A stretch of DNA of 64,000 nt from Pseudomonas sp. S30 (GCF_016518545.1 NZ_JACVTO010000022.1:1-64000); one strand, 5' to 3'; counted from the first letter of the stretch, positions 26,070 to 34,977 are shown. Program-made: numbers and translations. The notes: generated by a model not told the origin, from the sequence alone.

Positions 26070-26889
26070 AGCGGGTGAACTCCAGTGAGAAAGCCTGTTT
26101 ACGTGGAATGCCGCCGGCCAGCAGATTGCTCTGGTCCTCATCGATCCGGGTCAGGCACCAGTTGCCCAGGACCTCGCCGTAACCGGTGGTCAGGCTAATC
26201 GGCAGCAGCTGGCGACCGATGCTGCGCAGCGTCTGCAACTGACCCAGGCCACCTTTGAAGGATGGGAAGATCGCGCCGCTCAGGCTGATGGTCTCCTCGC
26301 CCTGGCCGACGGCCTGTTGTGCGCTTTCGCGGCTGAGGCGCGCCTGCGCGGCCCAGTTGAATCGGGTCTGCCGACGCAATTGATCGAATGCGGCGGTGTC
26401 GAGATTGAAGTAGTAAGGCGCTGCGTTGGGCCTGAGCGGTTGCAGCACCAGCAGGTGGGGAAACGGCTTGATCGCCTCGGCGGCCGGCGTGGTCAACGGC
26501 GCGAAGCCAAGGGCGGCGAGCACGCCCTGGCCCACGGCCCGGACATCGCCGACCACCTTGCGGATAGCCGCGCCGGCCTTGCCCAGGTGCTCGGAAAACG
26601 CATCGATGCGTGTCTGTACCTTGCGCACCTCGTCGAGGGTCTTGTCGTAGCGGGCGATCACCTTGTTCACCCGCGCCTGCGCCGAGTCGATGGCACGCAT
26701 CGTGCGTTGCAGGCGCTTGCCAATGGTCGGGCCGACCCACGGCAGCGCTTGCAGCTCGCTGGCCGCTTCCTTGACGTGATCGACCGCCTGGCCCATGGGA
26801 TCGAGCATGGCGCCGGCACGCCGACGCCCCTGCTCGCCCGCCTTGACCAGCGCATGCAGGGCACCCTGCAATTGCTCCAGGTAGGTCAT
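26044..26889 (-). CDS. tail protein gpU-like with N-terminal helical extension
   Basis: 281 residues. The C-terminal part (from about residue 185, GQGEETISLSGAIFPSFKGG to SLEFTRYGQDL) matches the P2 gpU tail-completion family. P2 gpU itself is about 160 residues, and here some 120 additional N-terminal residues are helical and Arg/Lys/Glu-rich (KRLQRTMRAIDSAQARVNKVIARYDKTL), likely a coiled coil. Position between the tape measure and gpX matches P2 and R-pyocins. The stop of the tape measure lies 14 bases upstream of this start. Confidence 0.85.
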   Translation of the reverse strand: MTYLEQLQGALHALVKAGEQGRRRAGAMLDPMGQAVDHVKEAASELQALPWVGPTIGKRLQRTMRAIDSAQARVNKVIARYDKTLDEVRKVQTRIDAFSEHLGKAGAAIRKVVGDVRAVGQGVLAALGFAPLTTPAAEAIKPFPHLLVLQPLRPNAAPYYFNLDTAAFDQLRRQTRFNWAAQARLSRESAQQAVGQGEETISLSGAIFPSFKGGLGQLQTLRSIGRQLLPISLTTGYGEVLGNWCLTRIDEDQSNLLAGGIPRKQAFSLEFTRYGQDLQNV

Positions 26890-26903
26890 GAATGTGGCTC
26901 CCG

Positions 26904-29267
26904 TTAGAAGAGTCGCAGAGGATCCGCCAGACGTGCCTCCTCGGCCCTCTGGCGTTTCTCCAGTACGCTGCGCACGGCCGCTTCCAGATCCAGCGCCAGC
27001 TGATCGTGGGTGACGGCCGGGGCTTGCACCGTGATGGGGATGTGGGTGGTGAAGTTGACCGGCGGGCTGGCGGCAGGCGGCTCGGCGGCACCGCGAGCTG
27101 GCTGCGCCGGTGCCAGGTTTTTCGGCAACCTGCTGGTCGCTGGGGGGACCGCTAGCTCCGTCGCCGGCGCTTGCAGGCTCACCGCGACTGGGAAATCGAC
27201 TGGCTCCGGCGCCATGGCCGGCAGTGCCGAGAAACCCGTCACCACGGGAAATCCTGCCGGAGTGCCAAGTACACTTCGCGACACGACAAGGTGATGCATA
27301 CCCCGGCCAACGGTAGGTACCGATGACCGCTCAGCGGTCGAAGGCTGGCCGATGGCGCTCCCCAGGGGAATGTGGGACATCGCGTCGACCGGTAGCTGTG
27401 CAATGGGTCCGTTCGGGACGGTCGACATCAGCCGTGGCACTTGCGAGACGCGCGGCGATACCCGCGGCAGCCCCGCTGCAGAGGTCGACCTTGACGACAC
27501 CTGGCGAGATTGCGCGGGAACACGAATGTCGAGGTTCGGCAGTGACATCACCCCCGGTGCCAGCGAAGGGCTCGAGATCACTGGCGGCCAGCCTTGGCGA
27601 CCAGACGTGGTAGCGGGTTGCGGCTGTGCATCATCTACCGCATTTTCCGCCTCTGCCGCATTTACCACATCTACCGCATTTACCGCATTTACCGCCTTGC
27701 CCGCCTTGACCGCGACGGGTGGGACGAGCCGTATCGACTGTCGCTCGACAACAGCCTTGCCCAGGGACGTCGCAGCTCGCAAGGCGGGTGACTGATCACT
27801 GGACGGGCCCGCGACCTTGGTGCCGTCTGCTGGCCGCTCGGCGTCGATGACCCTGGGTACATCCGGATTCGGCGATGCCGGCAAAGACGGCGTCACGCTT
27901 TTGGACCGATCGGCGGCGCCTTTCACATCTTCCGGCTCGGATGAGAAGAACGTGGCGCCCAGGTAGCCCCCGACCGCCGAGCCGATCTGGTCGCCGAGGA
28001 AGTTACCGATCATGACCCCGACGGGTGCAGCGGCAGCCAGGCCAACGCTGGTGAGCGCCGCCCCCACACCTGCTCCCAGCAGCACACCCCCTACCGCCCC
28101 GCCGTATCCAGCCCCCCGTTCCTCGGCGGTCTTGGCTGTCGCAGCGGTGTAGGCCCACTTCGCTGCGCCCTCGGCCGCCAGCCAGGTCACCGGGTTGTAG
28201 GCAGGCCCCTTGCTCACCTGTGAAACCAGCGAGGGTAGTGCCTGCTTCCAGAGGCGCTGCTTGGTCGCCTCCCATCCTGCGGCCGCCGTGCCGACCACGG
28301 CGGTGGTGGCCGCCGCATCGTTGAGCGTACGCATCATCTTCGAATACGGATCGACCTGCGCGGGGTCCGCCACGCCCTGCGCTGTGGGCGGCTTGGCCAG
28401 CAGTGCCTTGGCAAGCGAAGGCCCCGCCTTGTCGGCAGCCATGCTCAAGGCGATGCCGCCCACCTCGGACGCGACCTTGCCAGCAGCACCGGGGAACAGG
28501 TATGCGCCCACGGTCTTGCCCGCAAGCCCCGCCAGAGGCGCTCCAACGGCGCTTGCATAGCCGGACAGCTGCTGCTCGGCACTGCCTGCGTTGAAGGTGG
28601 TGAAGGCGCCTTTGAGCGCGATGTCCAGTACCGTTCCCGAGCGTCCGCCCTGGGCTTCGGCAACTGCCCTGCCCAAGCGCGTTGGCTCGCTGGGGGCGAG
28701 CGCTGGACGCGACGTGACCTCTGCCTGCGAGACACGGCGTGAAGTACCCCCTGGCTCAACCACTGTCGAGCGACGTGGCGTCTCCTTCTTGCGCTTGCGG
28801 ACCGATCGCGAGGGTTTGATCCGGGGCTCAGGCTCGGCCGTGATTTCGATCGGGGGGAGTTCAAGCACCCCTCCAGAATCCCGGCCGGTCGAGCCGGCGC
28901 TCGCTGCAGCGGCAGACGTGACTGTATGGCCAAGGGTTGGCTGGGCGGAAACTGGTTTGCCAAACTGCCAGGCAACGGCAGCGGACGAAGGCTGCCCAGG
29001 CCCCTTGGCATAAGGCGCCCAGGCGGGTGGAAACCTCCACGGGTAGGCCTCGAACGCATTCGCCGAGGCGCGGGTTGCTGAGGGACCATTGCTCGCCGCG
29101 TGCTCTGGAAGATGCCACTGGTTGATACCTGGAGACACCATCAATGGAGCGTCGCCATAAGGCGACCAATGATCGGCGAACCTGGCGCGGTAATGATCGA
29201 ATATCGTCGGGGAGACCGTACTGGATGCGTAGGCCTCCCCCAGAACAGTCTCTGGTCGTTTCGCCAT
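26904..29267 (-). CDS. tail tape measure protein
   Basis: 787-residue protein that should set tail length and fill the tube before firing. It is called from position (after the E/E' chaperone, before gpU) and composition: Pro/Ser/Thr-rich flanks, a central hydrophobic Gly/Ala segment (GAVGGVLLGAGVGAALTS and following) around residues 410-460 that could insert in a membrane, and no globular motif. A tripeptide repeat of the kind NAV occurs near residues 520-545, coded by a 9-base tandem repeat. GAGGAG precedes the ATG at 29267. Confidence 0.85.
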   Translation of the reverse strand: MAKRPETVLGEAYASSTVSPTIFDHYRARFADHWSPYGDAPLMVSPGINQWHLPEHAASNGPSATRASANAFEAYPWRFPPAWAPYAKGPGQPSSAAVAWQFGKPVSAQPTLGHTVTSAAAASAGSTGRDSGGVLELPPIEITAEPEPRIKPSRSVRKRKKETPRRSTVVEPGGTSRRVSQAEVTSRPALAPSEPTRLGRAVAEAQGGRSGTVLDIALKGAFTTFNAGSAEQQLSGYASAVGAPLAGLAGKTVGAYLFPGAAGKVASEVGGIALSMAADKAGPSLAKALLAKPPTAQGVADPAQVDPYSKMMRTLNDAAATTAVVGTAAAGWEATKQRLWKQALPSLVSQVSKGPAYNPVTWLAAEGAAKWAYTAATAKTAEERGAGYGGAVGGVLLGAGVGAALTSVGLAAAAPVGVMIGNFLGDQIGSAVGGYLGATFFSSEPEDVKGAADRSKSVTPSLPASPNPDVPRVIDAERPADGTKVAGPSSDQSPALRAATSLGKAVVERQSIRLVPPVAVKAGKAVNAVNAVDVVNAAEAENAVDDAQPQPATTSGRQGWPPVISSPSLAPGVMSLPNLDIRVPAQSRQVSSRSTSAAGLPRVSPRVSQVPRLMSTVPNGPIAQLPVDAMSHIPLGSAIGQPSTAERSSVPTVGRGMHHLVVSRSVLGTPAGFPVVTGFSALPAMAPEPVDFPVAVSLQAPATELAVPPATSRLPKNLAPAQPARGAAEPPAASPPVNFTTHIPITVQAPAVTHDQLALDLEAAVRSVLEKRQRAEEARLADPLRLF
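27636..27707. repeat. 9-base tandem repeat in the tape measure gene
   Basis: Eight consecutive 9-base units related to TACCGCATT (27636-27644, 27654-27662, 27672-27680 and 27681-27689 are the closest copies). On the coding strand they give a tripeptide repeat of the form x-A-V. Units stay in frame, so copy-number change would alter tape length by three residues at a time. Confidence 0.8.
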
Positions 29268-29270
29268 CCA

Positions 29271-29393
29271 TCACTCCTCGGAATCCACCAGCCACCAGAC
29301 CATGTCGCTGAACGACATGGTCATGATTTCGCTGGCAGAAAAGTTCAGCTCCTTGGCCAGCCGGCGAGCGGCGGCCTTCTGCCGGGCCGGGTC
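29271..29393 (-). CDS. gpE'-like extension of the tail assembly chaperone, reached by +1 frameshift
   Basis: After the TGA of the E-like gene the +1 frame is open for 40 codons and encodes DPARQKAAARRLAKELNF...SFSDMVWWLVDSEE, ending six bases before the tape measure start. Content and position match the E' part of P2-type tail assembly chaperones. The junction on the coding strand is GTT TGA C (29397-29391), similar to the prfB shift site CTT TGA C. A separate start is possible (ATG at 29444, same frame, 57 residues), but its AAGGA lies only two bases away. Confidence 0.6.
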   Translation of the reverse strand, partial: DPARQKAAARRLAKELNFSASEIMTMSFSDMVWWLVDSEE

Positions 29394-29694
29394 AAACCGC
29401 GTCGTCCTGCACCAGGCGAAAGTATCCGGCCTGCAGGCGGCCATAGTCCTTCAGGGTGAGGCCCTCCAAGTCCTTGATGCCCACTTCGGCCAGGGACGCG
29501 AACAGATTCAGTTCGCGCTGCTCGTCGTCCTTGGCGCCGCCGGCCTGGGCGTTGCGCATGTCACGCACGGTCGGGGCGCGCAGCGACAGGCTGTCGACCT
29601 GCACGCCATTGGCCTCGCTGGGTCGCGACAGCCTGACGGTGACGCGATCGGCGGCCACGTGCAGCCACGCGGGCTGCGCATTGTGCTGAGTCAT
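29392..29694 (-). CDS. tail assembly chaperone, gpE-like
   Basis: 100-residue cytoplasmic protein located between the tube gene and the tape measure, the position of P2 gpE. It should bind the tape measure during tail assembly. There is no recognised catalytic motif; the ending is GLTLKDYGRLQAGYFRLVQDDAV. AAGGAG precedes the ATG at 29694, and upstream in-frame starts would run into the tube gene. The stop is TGA followed by C, a weak termination context that may permit frameshifting into the extension described at 29271-29393. Confidence 0.85.
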   Translation of the reverse strand: MTQHNAQPAWLHVAADRVTVRLSRPSEANGVQVDSLSLRAPTVRDMRNAQAGGAKDDEQRELNLFASLAEVGIKDLEGLTLKDYGRLQAGYFRLVQDDAV

Positions 29695-29704
29695 GCCGCG
29701 CTCC

Positions 29705-30214
29705 TTACAGACCCAGCGCAGCGCGCTGGGAAGCCAGTTGATCGACACCATCGATGACCCGCTTCATGCCCAGGGCGTCGATCTCGTAGACCAGTCGGCC
29801 ATCGACTTCCAGCTTGTAGTAGGTCAGCGCGACGCTGTGCTTGATCTCGGCCTTGTCGCCGGATTTCCAGTCGCCCATGTCGACTTCCTTGAGCGCGCCG
29901 CGCAGGGTGACGATCACGGGGTTGATCTGGCCCTTGAGGCCCTTGAAGGCGCCGCGGAAGGTGCCATTGAAGGCCGTGCCATCGGCCAGGCCGAAGAATT
30001 TGAGCGACTCGCGGCGCACGCCGCTGGTGGTGAATGCCGCTTCCTGCTTCTCCATGCCCTGGTCCATCGAGACGGGCAGGTCCATGCCGCCGGGGCGGTA
30101 CTCCTCCATCTTCAGAGCGAGTTTGGGCAGGGTCAGGCTGGGTACATCGCCCTGGAAGCTCACACCGTCGACGAACAGGTTCAGGTTGGCCAGGGTTTCG
30201 GGAATCATTGCCAT
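29705..30214 (-). CDS. major tail tube protein (FII)
   Basis: 169-residue protein of the P2 FII / R-pyocin tube family, which stacks as hexamers to form the rigid inner tube. The start MAMIPETLANLNLFVDGVSFQGDVPSLTLPKLALK is characteristic. It follows the sheath gene by 13 bases, and both must be made in large amounts. Confidence 0.94.
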   Translation of the reverse strand: MAMIPETLANLNLFVDGVSFQGDVPSLTLPKLALKMEEYRPGGMDLPVSMDQGMEKQEAAFTTSGVRRESLKFFGLADGTAFNGTFRGAFKGLKGQINPVIVTLRGALKEVDMGDWKSGDKAEIKHSVALTYYKLEVDGRLVYEIDALGMKRVIDGVDQLASQRAALGL

Positions 30215-30227
30215 GTAGATGCGCTCC

Positions 30228-31394
30228 TTAAGCGGCGGTATCGAGGACTTCGGTCAGCCACTGGTTGGTGACTTCGACGCGGAAATTGGGGTTTTCGGCA
30301 GGTGGGACGTCGGTGAAGCGGATGTTCCAGTACACCTTGCCCTGCTCCAGCTGGCTGGCGGTGTTCAGCTCCGGGTCGGCGAAGACCTCGAAGTTGATGA
30401 TCGCGCCCTGGTTCTTCAGGTCGCGCATGAAGGCTTGCAGGCCTTCGGTGACGTCCTTGACGTAGGTGGCGGTGATGGAGCGGTCCACGGCCCATTTGTG
30501 GCCATAGAGGATCGCGTCCATGACGATGTCCAGGGTGCGCACGCGGGTGACGAACGCCCACTTCGGATCGCTGGACAGCGTACGGTTGCCCCACAGGCGG
30601 AAGCCGTCATCGCGGATCAGCGTGGCGATGTTGGCGTTGTTCAGCAGGTTGGCGCGGCAGCTGTCGTCGCCGTCGAGGAATTCCACCGGACGGGTGGTGC
30701 CGGTGATACCCACCAGTTCCTTGTTCGACGGCGAAGCCCAGAAGCCGTATTCACGGTCGGTCCAGGCGAACAGACCGGCGATCCAGGCGGAGCCGGGAGC
30801 ATCGACGGTGGCTTGGGCGGCGGTGTCGAAATAACGCACGCCCGGATCGACCAGGAAGGCGCGCTTGGCACCGAAGTTCTTGGCGTAGGCCAGGGCCGCT
30901 TCATCGGTGGTGTTGGGACCGTCGATGATGGCGATGCCGCGCAGCTTGTCGGCCAGGGCGATCAGTGCGGTGGCGACGGCCTGGGTCGCACTGTGCTTGG
31001 GGGTCACCAGCAGGCGCGGCTGGGCGTTGAAGCGGCTCTTGCCGTCGAGCAGTGCCTGCAGGCCTGTGCGCTTGCCGTCGGGCTGGACAGCGCCGATGAT
31101 GGCGGCGGTCTGCTCGGCGGCATCCTCCAGCTTGCTCACGCCGCAGGCGACGATCACCGCCTTGGCGCGGCTGTAGATGGCCCGGCAGGCCTGGGTGATC
31201 GCCGCATTGGCGCCGAAGGCGGCGACCGCCTCGCGCTCGCTGGTGATCAGCACCAGGTCGTTGGCCTTGGCCGTGACGCCGGCACCTTCGGTGAAGGTGT
31301 CGACCAGGCCGATGATGGAAGACGACGGCAGGGCGATGTTGCGCGCGCCGGTGTCGACGTTGGTGACGGTGACGCCGTGGAAGAATCCACTCAT
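30228..31394 (-). CDS. contractile tail sheath protein (FI)
   Basis: 388-residue sheath subunit that contracts to drive the tube through the target envelope. N-terminal signature MSGFFHGVTVTNVDTGARNIALPSSSIIGLVDTF and internal WAFVTRVRTLDIVMDAI are those of P2 FI-like sheaths. An intrinsic terminator lies just upstream (31425-31450), so the sheath-tube pair may need readthrough or its own promoter. Confidence 0.95.
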   Translation of the reverse strand: MSGFFHGVTVTNVDTGARNIALPSSSIIGLVDTFTEGAGVTAKANDLVLITSEREAVAAFGANAAITQACRAIYSRAKAVIVACGVSKLEDAAEQTAAIIGAVQPDGKRTGLQALLDGKSRFNAQPRLLVTPKHSATQAVATALIALADKLRGIAIIDGPNTTDEAALAYAKNFGAKRAFLVDPGVRYFDTAAQATVDAPGSAWIAGLFAWTDREYGFWASPSNKELVGITGTTRPVEFLDGDDSCRANLLNNANIATLIRDDGFRLWGNRTLSSDPKWAFVTRVRTLDIVMDAILYGHKWAVDRSITATYVKDVTEGLQAFMRDLKNQGAIINFEVFADPELNTASQLEQGKVYWNIRFTDVPPAENPNFRVEVTNQWLTEVLDTAA

Positions 31395-31424
31395 GTAGGG
31401 TTACTCCGGTGTGTGATGGAAATG

Positions 31425-31450
31425 AAAAGGCCCCGCGGGATGCGGGGCCT
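31425..31450 (-). terminator. intra-operon terminator between collar-domain gene and sheath
   Basis: On the minus strand AGGCCCCGC (31450-31442) pairs perfectly with GCGGGGCCT (31436-31428) around a five-base loop, then TTTT. It lies within the structural operon and in the direction of transcription. Confidence 0.85.
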
Positions 31451-31472
31451 CGGGCTGTTGCGAATCGGCGCG

Positions 31473-32378
31473 TCAGATGAGTTTGATACGCGCTGGCAAA
31501 CCGATGTTTCGTGGCCTTGGGCGATACTCGTAGAACAGCATGTCGCTGGTGTTGTTCTGGTAATTGGTTCCCGCCGGATAGATGGCGCCGCCATTTGCCG
31601 GGGTGGGCAATTGAACGAACTCATCGGCGTCCTCGAGCTGGTACAGGCTGTCGCTCCACCAGGCGCCAAGTGCACCGATGCCTTTGGCACCGCCACCGTA
31701 GGCGAAGCGTGTGCCCCTCTGTAATGCACCTCCTCGCCGGTCTGGATGAATGCCACGCCCCTCGTCCAGACAACGCAGGAATTCGCTTCGCAGATCCGGT
31801 ATGCGCAGGTTGCTCGTGCCATCACCTCGGCTCCAGGCACCTTCCATGCCGGTACGCTCCGATTCGGCCACCAACATTCCGGACTGCTGGGCGTGATCCC
31901 ACAACCAAGGCCATTGCTGCCGATCGAACAGGCGACCGTCGCAGGCCTGCCAGCCACCGGGATTGAGCACGGTCGTGGTTTCGAATACACAGCGGCCCAA
32001 CGACGTGGTGTCCAGCCGGTCCATTAGCTGCCAGCCGCCTGCGGCATCGCTGCGCAAGTGCCAGAAGTCGTCGGCGCCGATCAATACGAAGAACGGGTAG
32101 CCGCCGGCGCGAAGACGGGTATGAAAGCGGATGGTTTCGCCACCAGCGGCTTGAATCACCAGCCGGTTCAGAGCGTTGTCCACCCGCTGCACGCGCACAT
32201 CCATGATCTTGTTGGCCCGCGGAAGCGTGATGGTGAGGTTGCCTGCCGACGCATCGACCAACACCACACCGGTTTCGTGTTCCCCGAGGATCTTGTCGCG
32301 AGTGAGAGGACGATTACCGAGCCCTCTCACGGCGGCCATGCCGCGCTCCAGCGCGGCCAGTTCATCAGCACGACTCAT
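31473..32378 (-). CDS. second, small collar-domain tail protein
   Basis: 301 residues with no full match I recognise. A segment near residue 190 (NLRIPDLRSEFLRCLDEGRGIHPDR) is clearly related to the tail-collar segment of the main fiber (FFRLPDSRGEFLRGWDHGRGVDPGR), and both end with an RPRN motif. It may be an extra receptor-binding or fiber-tip protein, or a decoration of the baseplate. Its ATG overlaps the stop of the fiber-assembly gene (ATGA at 32375-32378). A strong terminator follows it. Confidence 0.7.
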   Translation of the reverse strand: MSRADELAALERGMAAVRGLGNRPLTRDKILGEHETGVVLVDASAGNLTITLPRANKIMDVRVQRVDNALNRLVIQAAGGETIRFHTRLRAGGYPFFVLIGADDFWHLRSDAAGGWQLMDRLDTTSLGRCVFETTTVLNPGGWQACDGRLFDRQQWPWLWDHAQQSGMLVAESERTGMEGAWSRGDGTSNLRIPDLRSEFLRCLDEGRGIHPDRRGGALQRGTRFAYGGGAKGIGALGAWWSDSLYQLEDADEFVQLPTPANGGAIYPAGTNYQNNTSDMLFYEYRPRPRNIGLPARIKLI

Positions 32379-32812
32379 GGTCGCTCCTCCAGGCTGTCAG
32401 GTAAGTCCGGTGCCACCGGGCGAGCCGACTCATCGGGAAAGCTACCGCTGGCCGGCCATTCACGCAGCGCCTGTCGATAGTGCAGCAGCGCTTCGTATTG
32501 ATCGGCGCTGAGCGTGGTAGGCAAGCCCAATGCCTGTTCTTCGGTATGGCGCACGACGAGCCACTGATCGCCTTGCAGCCGGGCATCGCGCCAGGCCCGT
32601 TCGCGAGCGGAACGCTCGGCGAGCGTAGGCGCGGGCCGGTCTATGAGCACGGGCAAACCATTTTCATCGTGGTCGCGCACCTTGTCGGGCTCAGGATTGC
32701 AGATGACCTGCAGGAATACACTTTCCGGTAACGGCACGGCGTCGGCTGGCATGTGTGAATGGACACCGACTAGATAGGTGGTGCCGGTGCTCTGACTGTA
32801 GAACCGCTTCAT
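32375..32812 (-). CDS. tail fiber assembly chaperone
   Basis: 145-residue protein of the P2 gpG / Tfa-like group, needed to fold and attach the tail fiber. Features are the N-terminal MKRFYSQSTGTTYLVGVHSHMP and the C-terminal stretch of charged and Trp residues (RAWRDARLQGDQWLVVRHTEEQ). GGGAGG precedes the ATG at 32812; the frame is open much further upstream but overlaps the fiber gene. Located immediately after the fiber, as usual. Confidence 0.85.
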   Translation of the reverse strand: MKRFYSQSTGTTYLVGVHSHMPADAVPLPESVFLQVICNPEPDKVRDHDENGLPVLIDRPAPTLAERSARERAWRDARLQGDQWLVVRHTEEQALGLPTTLSADQYEALLHYRQALREWPASGSFPDESARPVAPDLPDSLEERP

Positions 32813-32826
32813 GGAGACCTCCCTGT

Positions 32827-34977
32827 TCAAAAACCAATTGCGAAATAGGGACAGGCGGACAGCGTGGGACCGCCCCAGCCGGTTGAGCCTCGAGTGAACG
32901 TGCCCATGTTCAGCACGTTCATGCCTGCAGTGTTCAGTCCACGGAACTGCCAGAACGCACGGATGGTGCCACCGGGCGGGGTGTTGTCGTACGCCCCGAC
33001 CCAGAAACAGCGGTTGGGAAAGGCTATCGGGAAGCGAACCTCGGCACTTTCGGTAGTGGTCGCGCTCGAGCCGTATTGAAGGATCAGCCCCCCTAGCCAC
33101 GTAGGAAATACCATGTAGCCATTGGTGCCGAACTGGGCGGAAAAGCCCCACCGCATCTTCTTCGGGGTCACGATCGCGTTGTCGACGACCCCACTGTCGA
33201 CCTCGCTCTGAGAGGCCAGCCGTGCCGTCCCATTGGTAACTTCGGTCGCCTGGGCGGTAAGCGCAGCCAGGGACGCGACGTCCAAAGTGCCCTGATTGAC
33301 AGGCACGTTCCAAGCCTTGATGCACCACATGACCGCCAGGTTACGCGGCCGTGTTTCTGCACCGCCCGTACTGCCGGAGGTCAGCCCGAGAATCGACCCC
33401 TCCAAGGAGCCTGGGGAGGTTTCCTGGTATGCCTTGGCGGTCGACGACGTGCTGTTGCCGTAGCCTTTGCCATACAGGGTGGAGACGGTCCCTGTGGCCC
33501 CGGTGATCCCTGAGATACCGGAGCCTGCCCCCACGTTATCGATGAAGCCAACATCCTTGTGCGCGTGTGCCCTGAAGGCATCGTCCTGTGAACTGCCCAG
33601 CGTTCGCCCCGGATCCACGCCGCGACCATGGTCCCACCCGCGCAAGAACTCACCGCGCGAATCGGGCAGACGGAAGAAACCGCCAGGCTCGTCACCCTTG
33701 TTGAAGGCGGTGCCCAGGTAGGCGGCCAAGTCCGGGTACACCGACGCGCTCTGGACGCTGCCGTCCACCTCGAGGAAGCCGGCAGGCACTGTGCCACGCG
33801 CGAATGGCAACATGGTCCCGACAGGCAAGGCCGACGCCGTGGCCAGTAATGCCTGGGTCTCGGCCTTGGTGTAGGCATCGGCCGAGCGGAACGTGCCGAA
33901 TGCCAGGATTTGTACCGACTCGCCAAAACCACAAGGTGCCAGGAAGGTGATGCTATGTCCGTCGGATAGATAATCGGTGATCTCACGCCCGTTGCGTAGC
34001 ACCACGGTACTGCCGACGCTGTGAGGCAGCTCGAAGACCGTCTGCCCCACCGAAGTCTCGAACGAGTAGCGCTGGAAAGCATGGTCCGCAGCCACCCCGA
34101 CGCTGAGCTGGAAGGCGCTGCCATCGTGGTTCAAGGCGTAGACGCCGCCTGCGCGGATGTCGCCTTGCACCAGATCGACCAACCCTTCTCGGGCAACTTT
34201 CCTGACGGCCAAAGGCGGCAAGCCATTGATGCTCACGGTCACCGCGGCATTGTTGGTCTCGGTCGCCTTGAATTGAAAACGCTGCCCTGCCGTATAGGCC
34301 TTGAGCACGGTCTCGGTGCTGGCGAATTGCAGGACCAGCGCGTCAGCGGTGCCTTTGGCTTCGCCCAGCCAGGCCAGCGGGCCATCATCCTTGGCCGCGT
34401 CGGCGCGGCGCAAGTATTGCGGATGGGGATCGCCAGCCTCCAGGTGCGTCTTGAGCAGATTGCGCGCGTACAGCTCGGTGGCCTCACGGGCCTTGTCGAC
34501 GTAATCGCGAGTGGCCAGAACAATGCTGGGATCGATCTTCAGCGTCACGTTGGCAACGTTGCCGAACACCACGTGCATGCGAATGGTCTGGGTGCGACCG
34601 GAGCCCTGGACCAGCAGTGGCTTGTAGCTAGGTGCTGGCTTGGCCACGGCAATCAGATTGCCGCTGCCGTCTTCCAGACCCAGTTCACGAATCCACCATC
34701 CCCCGGTCTCGGGAGGCAGAACGAGTTCGGCGACCAGCACGCCAGGATCGGCCGGCGACGGATAGAGAGCATTGAGCGGCGCGCGATAAACTTGACGGAC
34801 CAATGCACTCTGAGTCGGTTTGGGCGTGGGTTCGGCAGTTTGCGAAGGCTCACCGCCGGCATCGCCGATGAGCATGTGGGTGATGTTCCATGGCTGTCCC
34901 AGCGCGGCCGTATTGGCCTGCTGGGCGACGCCGACATTGGTCAGGAACCCACCGAATTGAGTGGTCGTGTTAGCCAT
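32827..34977 (-). CDS. tail fiber protein
   Basis: 716-residue fiber that determines which strains are killed. The N-terminal about 160 residues (MANTTTQFGGFLTNVGVAQQANTAALGQPWNI, P2 gpH-like) attach to the baseplate through gpI. A collar-like domain (PVGTMLPFARGTVPAGFLEVDG to WDHGRGVDPGR) is near residues 385-450, and the C-terminal about 110 residues form a tip domain (FGTNGYMVFPTWLGGLILQYGS...). The last part is expected to bind LPS and to vary between strains. It overlaps the end of gpI by eight bases. Confidence 0.92.
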   Translation of the reverse strand: MANTTTQFGGFLTNVGVAQQANTAALGQPWNITHMLIGDAGGEPSQTAEPTPKPTQSALVRQVYRAPLNALYPSPADPGVLVAELVLPPETGGWWIRELGLEDGSGNLIAVAKPAPSYKPLLVQGSGRTQTIRMHVVFGNVANVTLKIDPSIVLATRDYVDKAREATELYARNLLKTHLEAGDPHPQYLRRADAAKDDGPLAWLGEAKGTADALVLQFASTETVLKAYTAGQRFQFKATETNNAAVTVSINGLPPLAVRKVAREGLVDLVQGDIRAGGVYALNHDGSAFQLSVGVAADHAFQRYSFETSVGQTVFELPHSVGSTVVLRNGREITDYLSDGHSITFLAPCGFGESVQILAFGTFRSADAYTKAETQALLATASALPVGTMLPFARGTVPAGFLEVDGSVQSASVYPDLAAYLGTAFNKGDEPGGFFRLPDSRGEFLRGWDHGRGVDPGRTLGSSQDDAFRAHAHKDVGFIDNVGAGSGISGITGATGTVSTLYGKGYGNSTSSTAKAYQETSPGSLEGSILGLTSGSTGGAETRPRNLAVMWCIKAWNVPVNQGTLDVASLAALTAQATEVTNGTARLASQSEVDSGVVDNAIVTPKKMRWGFSAQFGTNGYMVFPTWLGGLILQYGSSATTTESAEVRFPIAFPNRCFWVGAYDNTPPGGTIRAFWQFRGLNTAGMNVLNMGTFTRGSTGWGGPTLSACPYFAIGF

